From DASWED01 sp036394995 (GTDB lineage: Bacteria > Actinomycetota > UBA4738 > JACQTL01): 64,000 nt of DNA. Positions 1 to 8,611 of the stretch are shown here, in pieces. The first letter of the stretch is position 1. Each line of letters starts with the position of its first letter. The DNA is taken from assembly GCA_036394995.1 (NCBI GenBank), contig DASWED010000001.1, positions 1-64,000 of the forward strand, in the 5' to 3' direction. Made by a program: the position numbers and the translations under genes. The notes beneath the pieces are model-generated. The model did not search any database and was not told the origin of the DNA. It worked only from the letters and a program-made list of their open reading frames with translations.

Positions 1-103
1 CTCGCGGAAGGGGGCCCACCTGGTGGCCCGGCTGTCGAACGAGGACTTCGGGGCGCACGCGGCGCGGGTCCTCCGGGACGGGACCATCGAGCTCCCGCAG
101 TGA
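1..103 (+). CDS. C-terminal end of a protein cut by the window edge
   Basis: An open frame from base 2 ends at TGA 101-103 and gives the last 33 residues of a protein, ending TIELPQ. Codon use is GC-rich at third positions like the neighbours, which supports coding. The fragment is too short for me to recognise a family. Confidence 0.5.
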   Translation, partial: SRKGAHLVARLSNEDFGAHAARVLRDGTIELPQ

Positions 104-155
104 GCCACCGCGACGCGCGCCGATGCGCTCGCTTCGAGGCGGCGGAGCGGGCAGG

Positions 156-1394
156 ATGGGTGCCGTGAGGCCTCGGATCCTCGCCGTCGTGCTGGCGGCC
201 CTGCTCGCGGCGGCGCCGGCGTGCTCCCCGACCGGCACGAAGGCGAACCCTCCCGGCGCCCGCCACGGGGCGGCCCACACGGGAGCTCGCGGCGCGGCAA
301 CGGGATCGGTCCGCCTGTCCCAGGGATCCCCGTCGCGCGCCCGGGCCGGATCCGCCCACACGGCCGCCAAGGAGGTCCCCTCGGGCCTCCGGCGCCTCCG
401 CCTGGTGAAGGTGCTCACCGGCGAGATCACGCCGAAGTCGGTGGCGGCCACCGGGGCCGGGCTGGTCTTCGCCCAGAACATGATCTACCAGCACTCCGTC
501 ACGGTGTACGACCGGAGGCTCCGCCTGGTGAAGACGATCCCGGACCGCATCCGGCTGTCGCGGTACGGCTACCCGCAGTACCCCGGCTCGTTCCAGGGCG
601 GGCCGGTCGAAGCCGCGTTCTCCCCGGACGCGAAGTTCGCCTACGTCACGAACTACTCCATGTACGGGCCCGGGTTCGACCATCCGGGCTCCGACTCGTG
701 CTCGCCGTCGTCGGGGATCGACCGGAGCTTCGTGTACCGGATCGGATTCCAGCACCTCCACGTGAACGCCGCGATCGAGGTGGGCTCGGTGCCGAAGGTG
801 GTCGCGGTCACGCCGAACGACCGGTTCGTCCTGGTGTCGAACTGGTGCTCCTACGACCTCAGCGTGATCAGCGTCGACAAGGCCCGGCAGGTCCGGCGGA
901 TCCCCATCGGCCGCTACCCCCGGGGGATCGCCGTCCCGCCCACGTCCCGGATGGCCTACGTGGCCGTGATGGGGTCCAGCGACATCGCCAAGGTCTCGCT
1001 GTCCACGTTCAACGTCCGGTGGATCCGGGGCGTGGGTTCGGAGCCCCGGGCCCTGGTCCTCTCACCCGACGCGAAGTTCCTGTACGCCACGCTGAACGGG
1101 ACCGGCGAGGTCGTGAAGATCGATCGTTCGAACGACCACGTGGTGGGCCGGGTCCACACCGGCACCGAGCCCCGGAGCATGGCCATCGCCCCCGACGGCA
1201 AGGCCCTGTACGTCGTGAACTACGACTCCCAGACCGTGACGAAGGTCAGGACGAGGGACCTGCACGTGATCCAAACGGTCCGGACGAACGTCCATCCCAT
1301 CGGGATCACCTACGACGGCCCCGCCCACCGGGTGTGGGTGGCCTGCTACTCGGGCAGCGTCATGGTGTTCGACGACGCCGCGTCCGCCGGGTAG
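156..1394 (+). CDS. YVTN-type beta-propeller lipoprotein
   Basis: Exported protein made of repeated beta-propeller blades of the YVTN/YncE type, a fold used for binding or scaffolding outside the membrane. The N-terminus is basic then hydrophobic and ends in AAAPAC, a lipobox, so it is probably a lipoprotein. From about residue 140 onward blades recur with cores such as SPDAKFAYVTNYS, TPNDRFVLVSNW, SPDAKFLYATLNG and APDGKALYVVNYD. An ATG at 123 is in frame, but the one at 156 has a GAGCGGGCAGG stretch upstream and places the signal peptide directly at the start, so I chose it. A low-complexity Ala/Gly/Arg linker of about 50 residues follows the lipobox. The gene converges with the next one. 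Substrate or partner is unknown. Confidence 0.8.
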   Translation: MGAVRPRILAVVLAALLAAAPACSPTGTKANPPGARHGAAHTGARGAATGSVRLSQGSPSRARAGSAHTAAKEVPSGLRRLRLVKVLTGEITPKSVAATGAGLVFAQNMIYQHSVTVYDRRLRLVKTIPDRIRLSRYGYPQYPGSFQGGPVEAAFSPDAKFAYVTNYSMYGPGFDHPGSDSCSPSSGIDRSFVYRIGFQHLHVNAAIEVGSVPKVVAVTPNDRFVLVSNWCSYDLSVISVDKARQVRRIPIGRYPRGIAVPPTSRMAYVAVMGSSDIAKVSLSTFNVRWIRGVGSEPRALVLSPDAKFLYATLNGTGEVVKIDRSNDHVVGRVHTGTEPRSMAIAPDGKALYVVNYDSQTVTKVRTRDLHVIQTVRTNVHPIGITYDGPAHRVWVACYSGSVMVFDDAASAG

Positions 1395-1421
1395 CCGGCG
1401 CGGCACCGGTCCTCGACGGGG

Positions 1422-4196
1422 TCATTCGCAGGACTTCACGGTGTCGCCGGGGTCGGTGGAGCAGGTGTCGGTGCCCCTGCCGCCGATGGCGGTGTCGCCC
1501 GCCGCGCCGTCGGCGGTGTCGAGGGCATCGGCCCCGCCGCCGCCGACCAGCTTGTCCGTCCCCGCGTGGTCGGTGAGGGCGTCGTTGCCGCCCTGGCCGT
1601 ACAGCGTGTCGGCGGCCCCGGCCCCATTGATCGTGTCGGCGCCGGCCCGGCCGCAGATCACGTCGGGACCGCTCGTCCCCGTGATCGTGTCGTTGCCGCC
1701 GGTCCCGATGATCGTGCATCCCTTCGCGTTGGTCTGGACGGCAACGCTGTCGGTGTCGGACTCGTCGCCCGGGACCGCCTCGGCCGTGGACGACGACACC
1801 GAGGCCGTGTTGTCGAACGACCCCGACCGCGTGGGCCGCACGGTCAGCGTGACGGTGAACGACCCCCCGCTGCCCAGCGAGCTCTTCGTGCAGGTGACGG
1901 TCCCCGTCGAGCCGGCCGGCGGCGTCGAGCAGCTCGCGCCCCCGGTGTTCGAGATCGACGAGAACGTCATCGACGCGGGCAGCGTGTCCGTCACCTGGAG
2001 GTCGGACGCGGCGTCCGGGCCACCGTTCGAGACCGAGATCGTGAACGGGAACGACGTCCCGATGACCACCGGCGACGAGTGGGTCTTCGTCAGCACCAGG
2101 TCGGCGGAGGCCGGCGGCGCGCTGGTCACGGTGAGGATGCCGGCGCCGGTGGCGAGCTGGCCGTCGGGGTTCGTGATCGTGACGTCCTTGGTCCCGGGCG
2201 CGGCTCCGGTCGTGTTGAGGTCGAGCGTCACCGACGTCGGGCTGTTGGAGGTGGCGCTGTTCACGGTCACCCCGCCCGACACCGTTGCGCTCAGGTGGTG
2301 GAACGGCACGGCGCCGCCTCCGAGGTTCGGTCCCGGGTCGTAGAAACCGGAGCCCGACGACGACGTTCCGGTGATGGTCACCGTCGTGGACGACGAGCCG
2401 GCGGGGACCGACCCGCTCGCCGACGACGGCGTGGCGGGCGGCGGAGCGATGAGCTTCACCACGCGGACGCCGTAGGAGTTGGTGGCGTCCACGAACTGCT
2501 GGATGCTCCACATGGTCATGTCGTCGAGCGGATCCAGGCTGACGTAGGAGTAGTCGCCCCACCGACGCCCGAACTGACCGCCGGGGTCGCCGGGAGGGTT
2601 GTACGCGGACCCACTCGATGTGTACAGCGCGGGCGTCCGCATCGTCCCGAGCGCGTCGCCCGACAGCCGGCCGACGGTGGCCGCGTTCACGTGCTCGGCC
2701 GGGCCGGCCGCGCTGGACCCGATGGCCGAGTGGCCCTGGCCCGACACCATGATCGAGGGGATCCAGTACCAGCGCGGGTTCGACGAGGCCCCGTCGAACA
2801 CGGTCCCCGACTGCACCAGCGAGGGGGTCGCCGACACGTTCTGGATCTCGTACCAGCGCACACCGTCCCGGGTCCCGGCGCCCGATCCCACCCCGCCGGT
2901 CGTGACCGCGATGTTGTGCGCGGTCCAGATGTGCCCGTTCTCCACACGCGCGGCGAACAGCCGGTCGTCCAGCGCGTCGAGCTCGCCGTTCGTTCCGCCG
3001 GCGTTCCCCAGATGCGGCACCGTCAGCGGGAACGACGTCGTGGGAACGGTCAACGTCACGTCCCCGGAGAGCGACGGCGTCCCGCCGGGGTCGGCGACCC
3101 GCCGGATGTCCAGCTGGCCGAACGACGCGTTGTCCACGCCGATGAAGTAGCCGACCGTGGCCTCGGCATCGTCGTCGTCAACGCCCTGCGGCGTGAACGG
3201 GCCGGCCCCCGTCGCCGAGCCGACGAGCCCCCGGAACGCCGTCACCACGATCGGCCCCGCCCCCAGCACGGAGGACTTCCGGACCACGAACGCATCGGTC
3301 CCCAAGAAGTGGCCCGTCGCGGTCGAGAACGCGTTGTCACCGATGTAGAGGGCGTTCGCGTCGATGCCGAGCGTGTCGTAGTCGGCGAACCGCTTGGTCA
3401 CCGACGGCGTGATCGACGCGTTGTTGAAGAAGAAGAACGTGAAGCTCGACGACGACGTGATCACGCTTCCGCTGCTGACGGCGAGCAGGACGCGATTCGT
3501 CTTCGAGCCGTTGCAGCCGGGCACGTCGATGATCGTGAGGAACCATCGACCGGACAGCCGGTCGTACCGGATCCTCGGGTCGGAGGTGAAGTTGCACCCC
3601 ACCCCGGTCGTCATGACGCTGGCGAAGAACACGTCGGTGTCGGCGTCGAGGGCGCCGTCCGCGACGCCGCTGCGGTTGAAGCTCCTGATCCGGCCGTTCA
3701 CCGCGACCACGTACTGCGTGGGGCCGATGGCCCCCATTGTGTCCGGCGGGAACGAGAAGTTGGTGTCGGCGAGCGTGGCGCCGGTGAAGCTCGTGCCGAG
3801 CGCCTGCGGTGCGCGGGAGCGTCCGCCCGTCGCGCGGGGCTGCGAGGGCGTCGACGAATCCCCCGTGGGCGCGGGCGGCCACTGGGCCACGCGGGGAGCG
3901 GACGGGTTCTGCCGCTTGGGATGCCGGACCGCTTCCGGGAGCCGGCCGAATTCGCGAAGCGATCCCCTCGATCGGGCCTCCCGGGCCTGGATGGACCGGA
4001 CGGATTGCCTGATCCCGGCCCCACCCGTCCAGGGATGACCCCGTGTCCATCCCCCGGCGCCGGCGCGGCCCGCGGAACCCTCGGCGCTCGGTCCCAGCGA
4101 GGCCAGCACCAGGATCGTCACCCCGGCGGCGAGGACCGTGGGGCCCAGTCGCCGGGAACGGCGGACGGCACGGGGACGCTGGGGCGGTGCCTGCAT
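1422..4196 (-). CDS. Large secreted protein with DUF11-like domain and C-terminal RTX-like repeats
   Basis: A 924-residue exported protein. The start at 4196 is chosen because GAGGAG lies 7 nt upstream; a GTG at 4211 is in frame but would contain that site. A basic stretch and a hydrophobic segment (LGPTVLAAGVTILVLASL) form a signal peptide. The first ~480 residues contain a repeat-poor domain with motifs like PPDTMGAIGPTQYVVAVNG, seen in large secreted surface proteins. Around residues 690-800 a DUF11-like Ig-fold domain appears (ADLVLTKTHSSPVVIG, VTDTLPASMTFSS). The last ~90 residues carry degenerate calcium-binding RTX-type nonapeptides (GGNDTITG, GRAGADTINGAG, YGQGGNDAL), ending in GDTVKSCE. 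This suggests an extracellular, calcium-stabilised surface protein. No enzymatic motif was seen. Confidence 0.8.
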   Translation of the reverse strand: MQAPPQRPRAVRRSRRLGPTVLAAGVTILVLASLGPSAEGSAGRAGAGGWTRGHPWTGGAGIRQSVRSIQAREARSRGSLREFGRLPEAVRHPKRQNPSAPRVAQWPPAPTGDSSTPSQPRATGGRSRAPQALGTSFTGATLADTNFSFPPDTMGAIGPTQYVVAVNGRIRSFNRSGVADGALDADTDVFFASVMTTGVGCNFTSDPRIRYDRLSGRWFLTIIDVPGCNGSKTNRVLLAVSSGSVITSSSSFTFFFFNNASITPSVTKRFADYDTLGIDANALYIGDNAFSTATGHFLGTDAFVVRKSSVLGAGPIVVTAFRGLVGSATGAGPFTPQGVDDDDAEATVGYFIGVDNASFGQLDIRRVADPGGTPSLSGDVTLTVPTTSFPLTVPHLGNAGGTNGELDALDDRLFAARVENGHIWTAHNIAVTTGGVGSGAGTRDGVRWYEIQNVSATPSLVQSGTVFDGASSNPRWYWIPSIMVSGQGHSAIGSSAAGPAEHVNAATVGRLSGDALGTMRTPALYTSSGSAYNPPGDPGGQFGRRWGDYSYVSLDPLDDMTMWSIQQFVDATNSYGVRVVKLIAPPPATPSSASGSVPAGSSSTTVTITGTSSSGSGFYDPGPNLGGGAVPFHHLSATVSGGVTVNSATSNSPTSVTLDLNTTGAAPGTKDVTITNPDGQLATGAGILTVTSAPPASADLVLTKTHSSPVVIGTSFPFTISVSNGGPDAASDLQVTDTLPASMTFSSISNTGGASCSTPPAGSTGTVTCTKSSLGSGGSFTVTLTVRPTRSGSFDNTASVSSSTAEAVPGDESDTDSVAVQTNAKGCTIIGTGGNDTITGTSGPDVICGRAGADTINGAGAADTLYGQGGNDALTDHAGTDKLVGGGGADALDTADGAAGDTAIGGRGTDTCSTDPGDTVKSCE

Positions 4197-4358
4197 CGAG
4201 GGGCTCCTCACAACGTGGGGGAACGGGGCCGACCTACGGTAGCCAGTCCCGGCGCACGCGACAAGGGACGTTCAGGGGACGCCCCGACCGCGGGCCACGG
4301 GTCGCGCCTGCCCGCGCGGAACCTCCGGCCCGGATTCGACGCCTCGGGCCCCCGCCCC

Positions 4359-5147
4359 TCAGCGGGGCGCCACCAGGAGGCTCTGGGCCCCCTCCCCGAC
4401 CCACCCCCGCCGGTCCCACATCGTGCTCCGGGCCACGCCCAGGCCCTCGCTCCCGACCCGCGTGATCGCGTCAAGGCAGACCCACTCCCCCTCCGGCATC
4501 CGGGCCAGGTGCACGGTGAGATCGACGTTCACGAACAGGACCTCGGTCATCGGGAGCTCCCAGCTGATCCCGTTCCCCGAGTCCGCGGCGGCCAGCACCC
4601 GGGACAGCGGCGAGATCTCCTCGCCATCGACCAGCGGGATCCTCATGCGCATCCACATGGCGGTGGGCCCGGGCCGCCCCCAATCGCCGCCGGCCGTGCG
4701 CCACTCCATGGCGTGGAAGTAGTTCGGCGCCCACCCCGGGTCGTACTCGCCGGAGGTCGGACAGTCGTCGGGCCCCGGGAGCTCGGTCGCCGGGAGGTTC
4801 ACCTCCCCGGCCAGTCCCTCCTCCGGGCGGATCCGCCAGGCCGAGGCCAGCGCGACCTCCTCGCCGGTCCCCGCGTCGCACAGCGCGGCCCGCACCAGCT
4901 GGACGCGGCGGCCCGGGCGCTCCACCTCCGCGCGGATCGACAGTGGCCGGCACGGGATGGGCCGTAGGACCTCGAGCGCGAACCGCGACACGAGCATCTC
5001 CCCCAACGGCTCGACCGCCTCCACGGCCCGCCCCAGCAGCGCCGACGGCGGCCCGGCGTGCAGGGCGTCCGCGGACCACGGCCCGCGCGCGAACTCCGTG
5101 GGCACGAACCGGTCCCCGTCCGCGATGAAGAACGCGTCGGGCGGCAT
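4359..5147 (-). CDS. Acyl-CoA thioesterase-like protein (double hotdog, 4HBT_3 type)
   Basis: A 262-residue protein resembling the TesB-like/4HBT_3 thioesterase family, which hydrolyses acyl-CoA thioesters with two fused hotdog folds. The first hotdog covers about residues 10-125 and includes the family-like stretch GPWSADALHAGPPSALLGRAVE; the second (about 150-255) includes a conserved aromatic-rich segment near GWAPNYFHAMEWR and VNVDLTVHLARMPEGEWVCL. The length fits a double-hotdog protein. The start is supported by a -10 hexamer 7 nt upstream, implying leaderless transcription. Substrate chain length cannot be read from sequence. It stands alone, divergent from nothing and followed by the large secreted protein gene. 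Confidence 0.75.
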   Translation of the reverse strand: MPPDAFFIADGDRFVPTEFARGPWSADALHAGPPSALLGRAVEAVEPLGEMLVSRFALEVLRPIPCRPLSIRAEVERPGRRVQLVRAALCDAGTGEEVALASAWRIRPEEGLAGEVNLPATELPGPDDCPTSGEYDPGWAPNYFHAMEWRTAGGDWGRPGPTAMWMRMRIPLVDGEEISPLSRVLAAADSGNGISWELPMTEVLFVNVDLTVHLARMPEGEWVCLDAITRVGSEGLGVARSTMWDRRGWVGEGAQSLLVAPR

Positions 5148-5154
5148 GGAGGGG

Positions 5155-5160
5155 AGCTTA
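5155..5160 (-). promoter_or_regulatory. -10 hexamer of a leaderless promoter
   Basis: TAAGCT on the minus strand lies 7 nt before the thioesterase ATG at 5147. No ribosome binding site fits in between, so the transcript probably begins at or next to the start codon. Confidence 0.55.
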
Positions 5161-5252
5161 GGCGGTGAGGTTCAGCCGCGGTCGAGCAGCTTCTCGGACC
5201 CGCGCTTCCGGGCTGCGGGTCGGTCAGCTCGTCGATCCACCCCCGACAGGGC

Positions 5253-6824
5253 TCAGGCCTCGGGCATCGGCGGGGGGGCGATCGATGGAGGCTCGTCGGG
5301 CGCCCGGCCCGCCGGGTCGTCCACCGGGAGCGAGATCCGGAATGCCGCGCCGCCGTCCGGCCCGTCCTCGACCCACACCGTGCCCCGCAGCGCGGTGACC
5401 ACCCCGCGGACGATCGACAGGCCGGCCCCGCCCACCGAAGGGCCCTCCTGGCCGGCGAGGGGAACGCGCGCGAACAGCGCCTCCCTCTGGTCCTCCGGCA
5501 CGCCGGGCCCATGGTCATTCACGGAGATGAGCACCCAGTCGTCGTCCCGCCACACGCGAACGGCGACCGGCGGCCGGCCGTGCCGGAACGCGTTGTCCAC
5601 CAGGTTCACCAGCACGGGCTGGACGATCTCCTCGTCGCCGAGGATCACGCAGCCCTCTCCGGCGTCGACCTCCACGGGCCGCCCCTGCCGCGCCAGCCCC
5701 TCGGCCAGGGCCCGGGCCAGGGCCCCGACGTCCAGCCGGTCCTCCCCGACGGCCGCACCCCGGGACCCGTGCCGGCCCTGCCACCGCAGGCGGTCCACGA
5801 TCCGCAGAAGCCGCGTGCCCTCCCGTTCCATGGCGTCGACGAGGCCGTCGCGCTGGAGCGGGTCGAGGTCCATCTCGCGGAGGTTCCGGGCGTTGCCGAT
5901 GACCGCGCGGAGCGGCGCGTGGAGCTCGTTCACCATGGCCGAGACGAAGTCCGCCTTCAGGCGGTACACCTCGAGGAGCTCCGTGACCCGAGCCCGTTCG
6001 CGCTGGTACAGCTGGGCGTTCGCGATCTGGGGCCCGACGTGCTCGGCGAACACCCGGAGGGACCCCAGGTCGGACCCCGCGAACGGGTGCCCCCTCGGCG
6101 CGTCCATCCGCAGGACCCCGACCAGGTCGCCGCCTCCGACGAGCGGCGCGCACATGGTGTCGCCCGTGACGTCGCCCCGTTCGAACCCGGAGGGGAGCGA
6201 GGGGTGCCGGGGAGCGGGGATCAGCATGGCCTCTCGGCGGGCCGCCACTCGGCCCTCGATCCGCTCGCCCACCTGCGTGGTCGCGCCGAACACCGCGCCG
6301 GCCCCCCGGGCCGCCGCGCACCGCAACATCCCGGGCCGGACCACCAGGTGGATCGACCCTCCCTCCGCCTCCAGGAGGTCGATCGCGCTGTCCAGGATGA
6401 GGTCGAGAGTCCGTTCGACGTCGAGCATCGCGGCGATGGCCTTGCCGGCCGTGGTCAGCGCGGTGTCCTCCTCGATCCGGCGGGTCAGGGCCTCGATGGT
6501 GACGTGCTCGTCCACCAGCAGGCCGGAGAGCTTGCGGAGGTGGATCTCCTTCTCCATCACATAGGCCCCGAACCCCACCGCCAGCAGGACCATGGCCGCC
6601 CGGAGGACGGGCGCGGACAGCAGCGAGTCCGAGGTCTCGGGACGCGGCCATGCCGAGAGCAGGACCAGCGTCACGCTCACCGCGGTGAGCATGGCCAGGA
6701 CGATCCCCCACAGCTCCAGGCGACGGCGCTCCACCGCCCGCAGCGACACGTTGCGGACGTCGCCCAGCCCCGACCGCCGGGCGGCCCTTCGGATCGGCTC
6801 GGAGACGTTCGCGGCGGCACTCAT
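5253..6824 (-). CDS. Membrane sensor histidine kinase with GAF domain
   Basis: A 523-residue two-component sensor kinase. Two hydrophobic segments (about residues 35-55 and 70-85) anchor it, followed by a short coiled linker and a GAF domain at roughly 120-270. A histidine phosphorylation motif follows at NELHAPLRAVIGN, then the ATPase domain with the N box NLVDNAFRHG, the G1 box NDHGPGVPED and the G2 box GGAGLSIVRG. The ATG at 6824 was chosen over the longer frame because AGGTGAG sits 7 nt upstream. No response regulator is adjacent, so it is an orphan kinase whose partner lies elsewhere. The GAF domain implies sensing of a small cytoplasmic ligand or redox state, but which one is not visible. 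Confidence 0.88.
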   Translation of the reverse strand: MSAAANVSEPIRRAARRSGLGDVRNVSLRAVERRRLELWGIVLAMLTAVSVTLVLLSAWPRPETSDSLLSAPVLRAAMVLLAVGFGAYVMEKEIHLRKLSGLLVDEHVTIEALTRRIEEDTALTTAGKAIAAMLDVERTLDLILDSAIDLLEAEGGSIHLVVRPGMLRCAAARGAGAVFGATTQVGERIEGRVAARREAMLIPAPRHPSLPSGFERGDVTGDTMCAPLVGGGDLVGVLRMDAPRGHPFAGSDLGSLRVFAEHVGPQIANAQLYQRERARVTELLEVYRLKADFVSAMVNELHAPLRAVIGNARNLREMDLDPLQRDGLVDAMEREGTRLLRIVDRLRWQGRHGSRGAAVGEDRLDVGALARALAEGLARQGRPVEVDAGEGCVILGDEEIVQPVLVNLVDNAFRHGRPPVAVRVWRDDDWVLISVNDHGPGVPEDQREALFARVPLAGQEGPSVGGAGLSIVRGVVTALRGTVWVEDGPDGGAAFRISLPVDDPAGRAPDEPPSIAPPPMPEA

Positions 6825-6930
6825 CGGCGCACTCACCTGAGTTATCGGCGAACGGTGTCGTCCGCGAGCATCGGCCAAAGGTCCGAACCGCGGGTCCCCC
6901 AACCCTGCGACGAGCTCGGTCAGCCGGGTG

Positions 6931-7215
6931 TCACGGAGCGCCGCCGCGCTCCCCGTACAGCACGTCGTCCCCGCCCATGCCGTCGATGTGGTCGGCCCCT
7001 CGCAGGCCGCAGATCAGACCCGTCTTGGCCTTGAACGGCCGCCCGATCTCGACCCGGTCGAACTCGTGGGTCGGGTCGACCGGACGTGGATCGATGCTGA
7101 CGCGCTGCCATGGTGCCCCCTCCGCCCGGGCCGGTGCCCGATGGGTTCCACGGGCGTGGCGGACCGCCATCGCGGCGCACACCCTCGCGCGGGTGGTAGA
7201 GCAAGGCGAGCTCAT
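6931..7215 (-). pseudogene. Remnant carrying RTX-like calcium-binding repeats
   Basis: The last 29 codons of this frame (6931-7020) encode GLICGLRGADHIDG followed by MGGDDVLYGERGG, a clear pair of RTX-type Gly/Asp nonapeptides. Upstream residues are Arg/Pro/Ala-rich and look like out-of-frame translation, and no signal peptide or good ribosome site precedes the ATG at 7215. I read it as the surviving 3' end of a gene like the secreted RTX protein at 1422-4196. A short functional protein cannot be excluded. Confidence 0.4.
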
Positions 7216-7243
7216 CCGACAGGGGCGCTCGGCGTCCCGGCCG

Positions 7244-7846
7244 TCAGGGAGCGAGCCGGGTGATCCGCCAGCCGCCGGCGCCGTCGGGGTCGTAGCGGAC
7301 GCGGTCGTGCAACCGGTTCTCCTGGCCCTGCCAGAACTCCCACCCGGCTGGGACCAGCAGGTACCCGCCCCACCACGGCGGTCGCGGGACATCGTCCCCG
7401 GGATATCGCTCGGCGGCTTCGGCGTACGCCCGCTCCAGGGCGTCCCGGTCCGGGAGGGACTCGCTCTGGCGGGACGACGCCGCCGCCAGGCGGGCTCCCC
7501 GGGGCCGGGCCTCCCAGATGACGTCCGACTCCTCGTCGGCGCACCGCTCCACGGTCCCCCACGCCCGGACCTGCCGGTGCAGGGCCACCCAGTGGAACGC
7601 CACGGCGGCCCGGGGGTTGGCCGAGAGATCCCGGCCCTTCGAGCTCCCGAAGTTCGTCCCGAACGTGAGCCCCCGATGGTCGGCCCGCTTCAGCAGCACC
7701 ATCCGGACCGACGGTTCGCCATCCGGCGAGGCGGTGGCCAGGGCCATGGCGTCGGGCTGGCGCTCGGCCTCCCGGGCCTCGTCGAACCACCGGTGGAACT
7801 GGGCCACGGGGTCGGGATCGAGGTCGCGCTCGTGCAGGACGGCCAT
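7244..7846 (-). CDS. pdxH: Pyridoxamine/pyridoxine 5'-phosphate oxidase
   Basis: FMN-dependent oxidase that makes pyridoxal 5'-phosphate from pyridoxamine or pyridoxine phosphate. The 200-residue product is near the family's usual length of about 200-220. Family motifs are present in order: PSVRMVLLK (FMN phosphate binding), GLTFGTNFGSSKGRDL, ALHRQVRAWGTVE, RPRGARLAAASSRQS, PRPPWWGGY and the C-terminal EFWQGQENRLHDRVRY, which closes the active site. The start at 7846 begins the conserved N-terminal helix; the longer frame upstream has no family similarity. A TAGGCT hexamer lies 11 nt before the start. PLP made here could serve the decarboxylase and aminotransferase encoded at 14.8 and 17.7 kb, though that link is only general metabolism. 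Confidence 0.95.
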   Translation of the reverse strand: MAVLHERDLDPDPVAQFHRWFDEAREAERQPDAMALATASPDGEPSVRMVLLKRADHRGLTFGTNFGSSKGRDLSANPRAAVAFHWVALHRQVRAWGTVERCADEESDVIWEARPRGARLAAASSRQSESLPDRDALERAYAEAAERYPGDDVPRPPWWGGYLLVPAGWEFWQGQENRLHDRVRYDPDGAGGWRITRLAP

Positions 7847-7857
7847 GTGGGGTCCCG

Positions 7858-7863
7858 AGCCTA
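7858..7863 (-). promoter_or_regulatory. -10 hexamer upstream of pdxH
   Basis: TAGGCT on the minus strand lies 11 nt before the pdxH ATG. This would give a leader of only about 4 nt, too short for a normal ribosome site. Confidence 0.45.
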
Positions 7864-7946
7864 CCGGCCGGCAGTGGTCTCCGATTCGCGCGATCGGGGA
7901 TCTCTGCCACACTCCCGCCCGGACAATTCCCCCCTGGAGGTGACAT

Positions 7947-8520
7947 ATGCGACGATGGTTCACCGCGGCGGCCGGCGCCCAGACCATCGCCATCGTCGAC
8001 GCGTTCGACGACCCCACCGCGAAGGCCGACCTCGACGTCTACGACAGCACGTACGGGCTGCCGTTCTTCCCGAGCTGTGGGGGGTCGGTGACCACCGCGT
8101 GCTTCCAGAAGGTGAACCAGGACGGCAACGCCTCACCGCTGCCCCGCAAGGACGCCGGCTGGGCCCTCGAGATCGCGCTGGACGTGGAGACCGCCCACCA
8201 GATCTGCCAGAACTGCAGGATCCTGCTGGTCGAGGCCAGCAGCAACAGCTTCTCGAACCTGGCCGCGTCCGTGAACACGGCCGTGCGCCTCGGCGCGAAC
8301 GTCGTGTCGAACAGCTACGGCGGCGGCGAGACCAGCAACACCCTTGGCGGCGCGCCTACGATCATCCCGGCGTGGCCATCACGGTGAGCTCCGGGGATGG
8401 CGGCTACGGGGTCGAGAGCCCGGCCTCCTACAACACGGTCGTGGCGGGACCATGTGCAAGGGAGCGGCCGGCTACGACGGCCCCACCGGGGTCGGGACGC
8501 CGAACGGCACCGGCGGGTTC
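7947..8520 (+). pseudogene. Decayed sedolisin (S53) serine-carboxyl protease gene
   Basis: Sedolisins are secreted acid proteases with a Ser-Glu-Asp triad. Three pieces of one are visible in three frames. Piece 1 (7947-~8350) has the family start TIAIVDAFDDPTAKADLD and the catalytic Glu75 and Asp79 in WALEIALDVE, then NVVSNSYGGGE. Piece 2 (~8357-8450) shifts frame and continues HPGVAITVSSGDGGYG with the oxyanion Asp. Piece 3 (8452-8520) shifts again into GYDGPTGVGTPNGTGGF, the family C-terminal motif. About 90 or more residues between pieces 2 and 3, including the Gly-Thr-Ser with the catalytic serine, are absent, as are the prodomain and signal peptide. Curiously GGAGGTGA sits well placed before the ATG at 7947. 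It cannot encode an active protease. Confidence 0.85.
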
Positions 8521-8611
8521 TCGGCGAACGACAGGGACCCGGGCGGGCCACACCGCGGAGCCCGCCCGGATCCTGTCACGTTCGCGGCCCAGGTGAGACA
8601 GTTCGCCCGCG

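Noticed and set aside
1566..4967. A 1133-codon open frame on the plus strand overlapping the secreted protein gene
   Set aside because: It is Arg/Gly/Pro-rich without any family motif, runs antisense to genes with clear domains, and arises from high GC with few stop codons.
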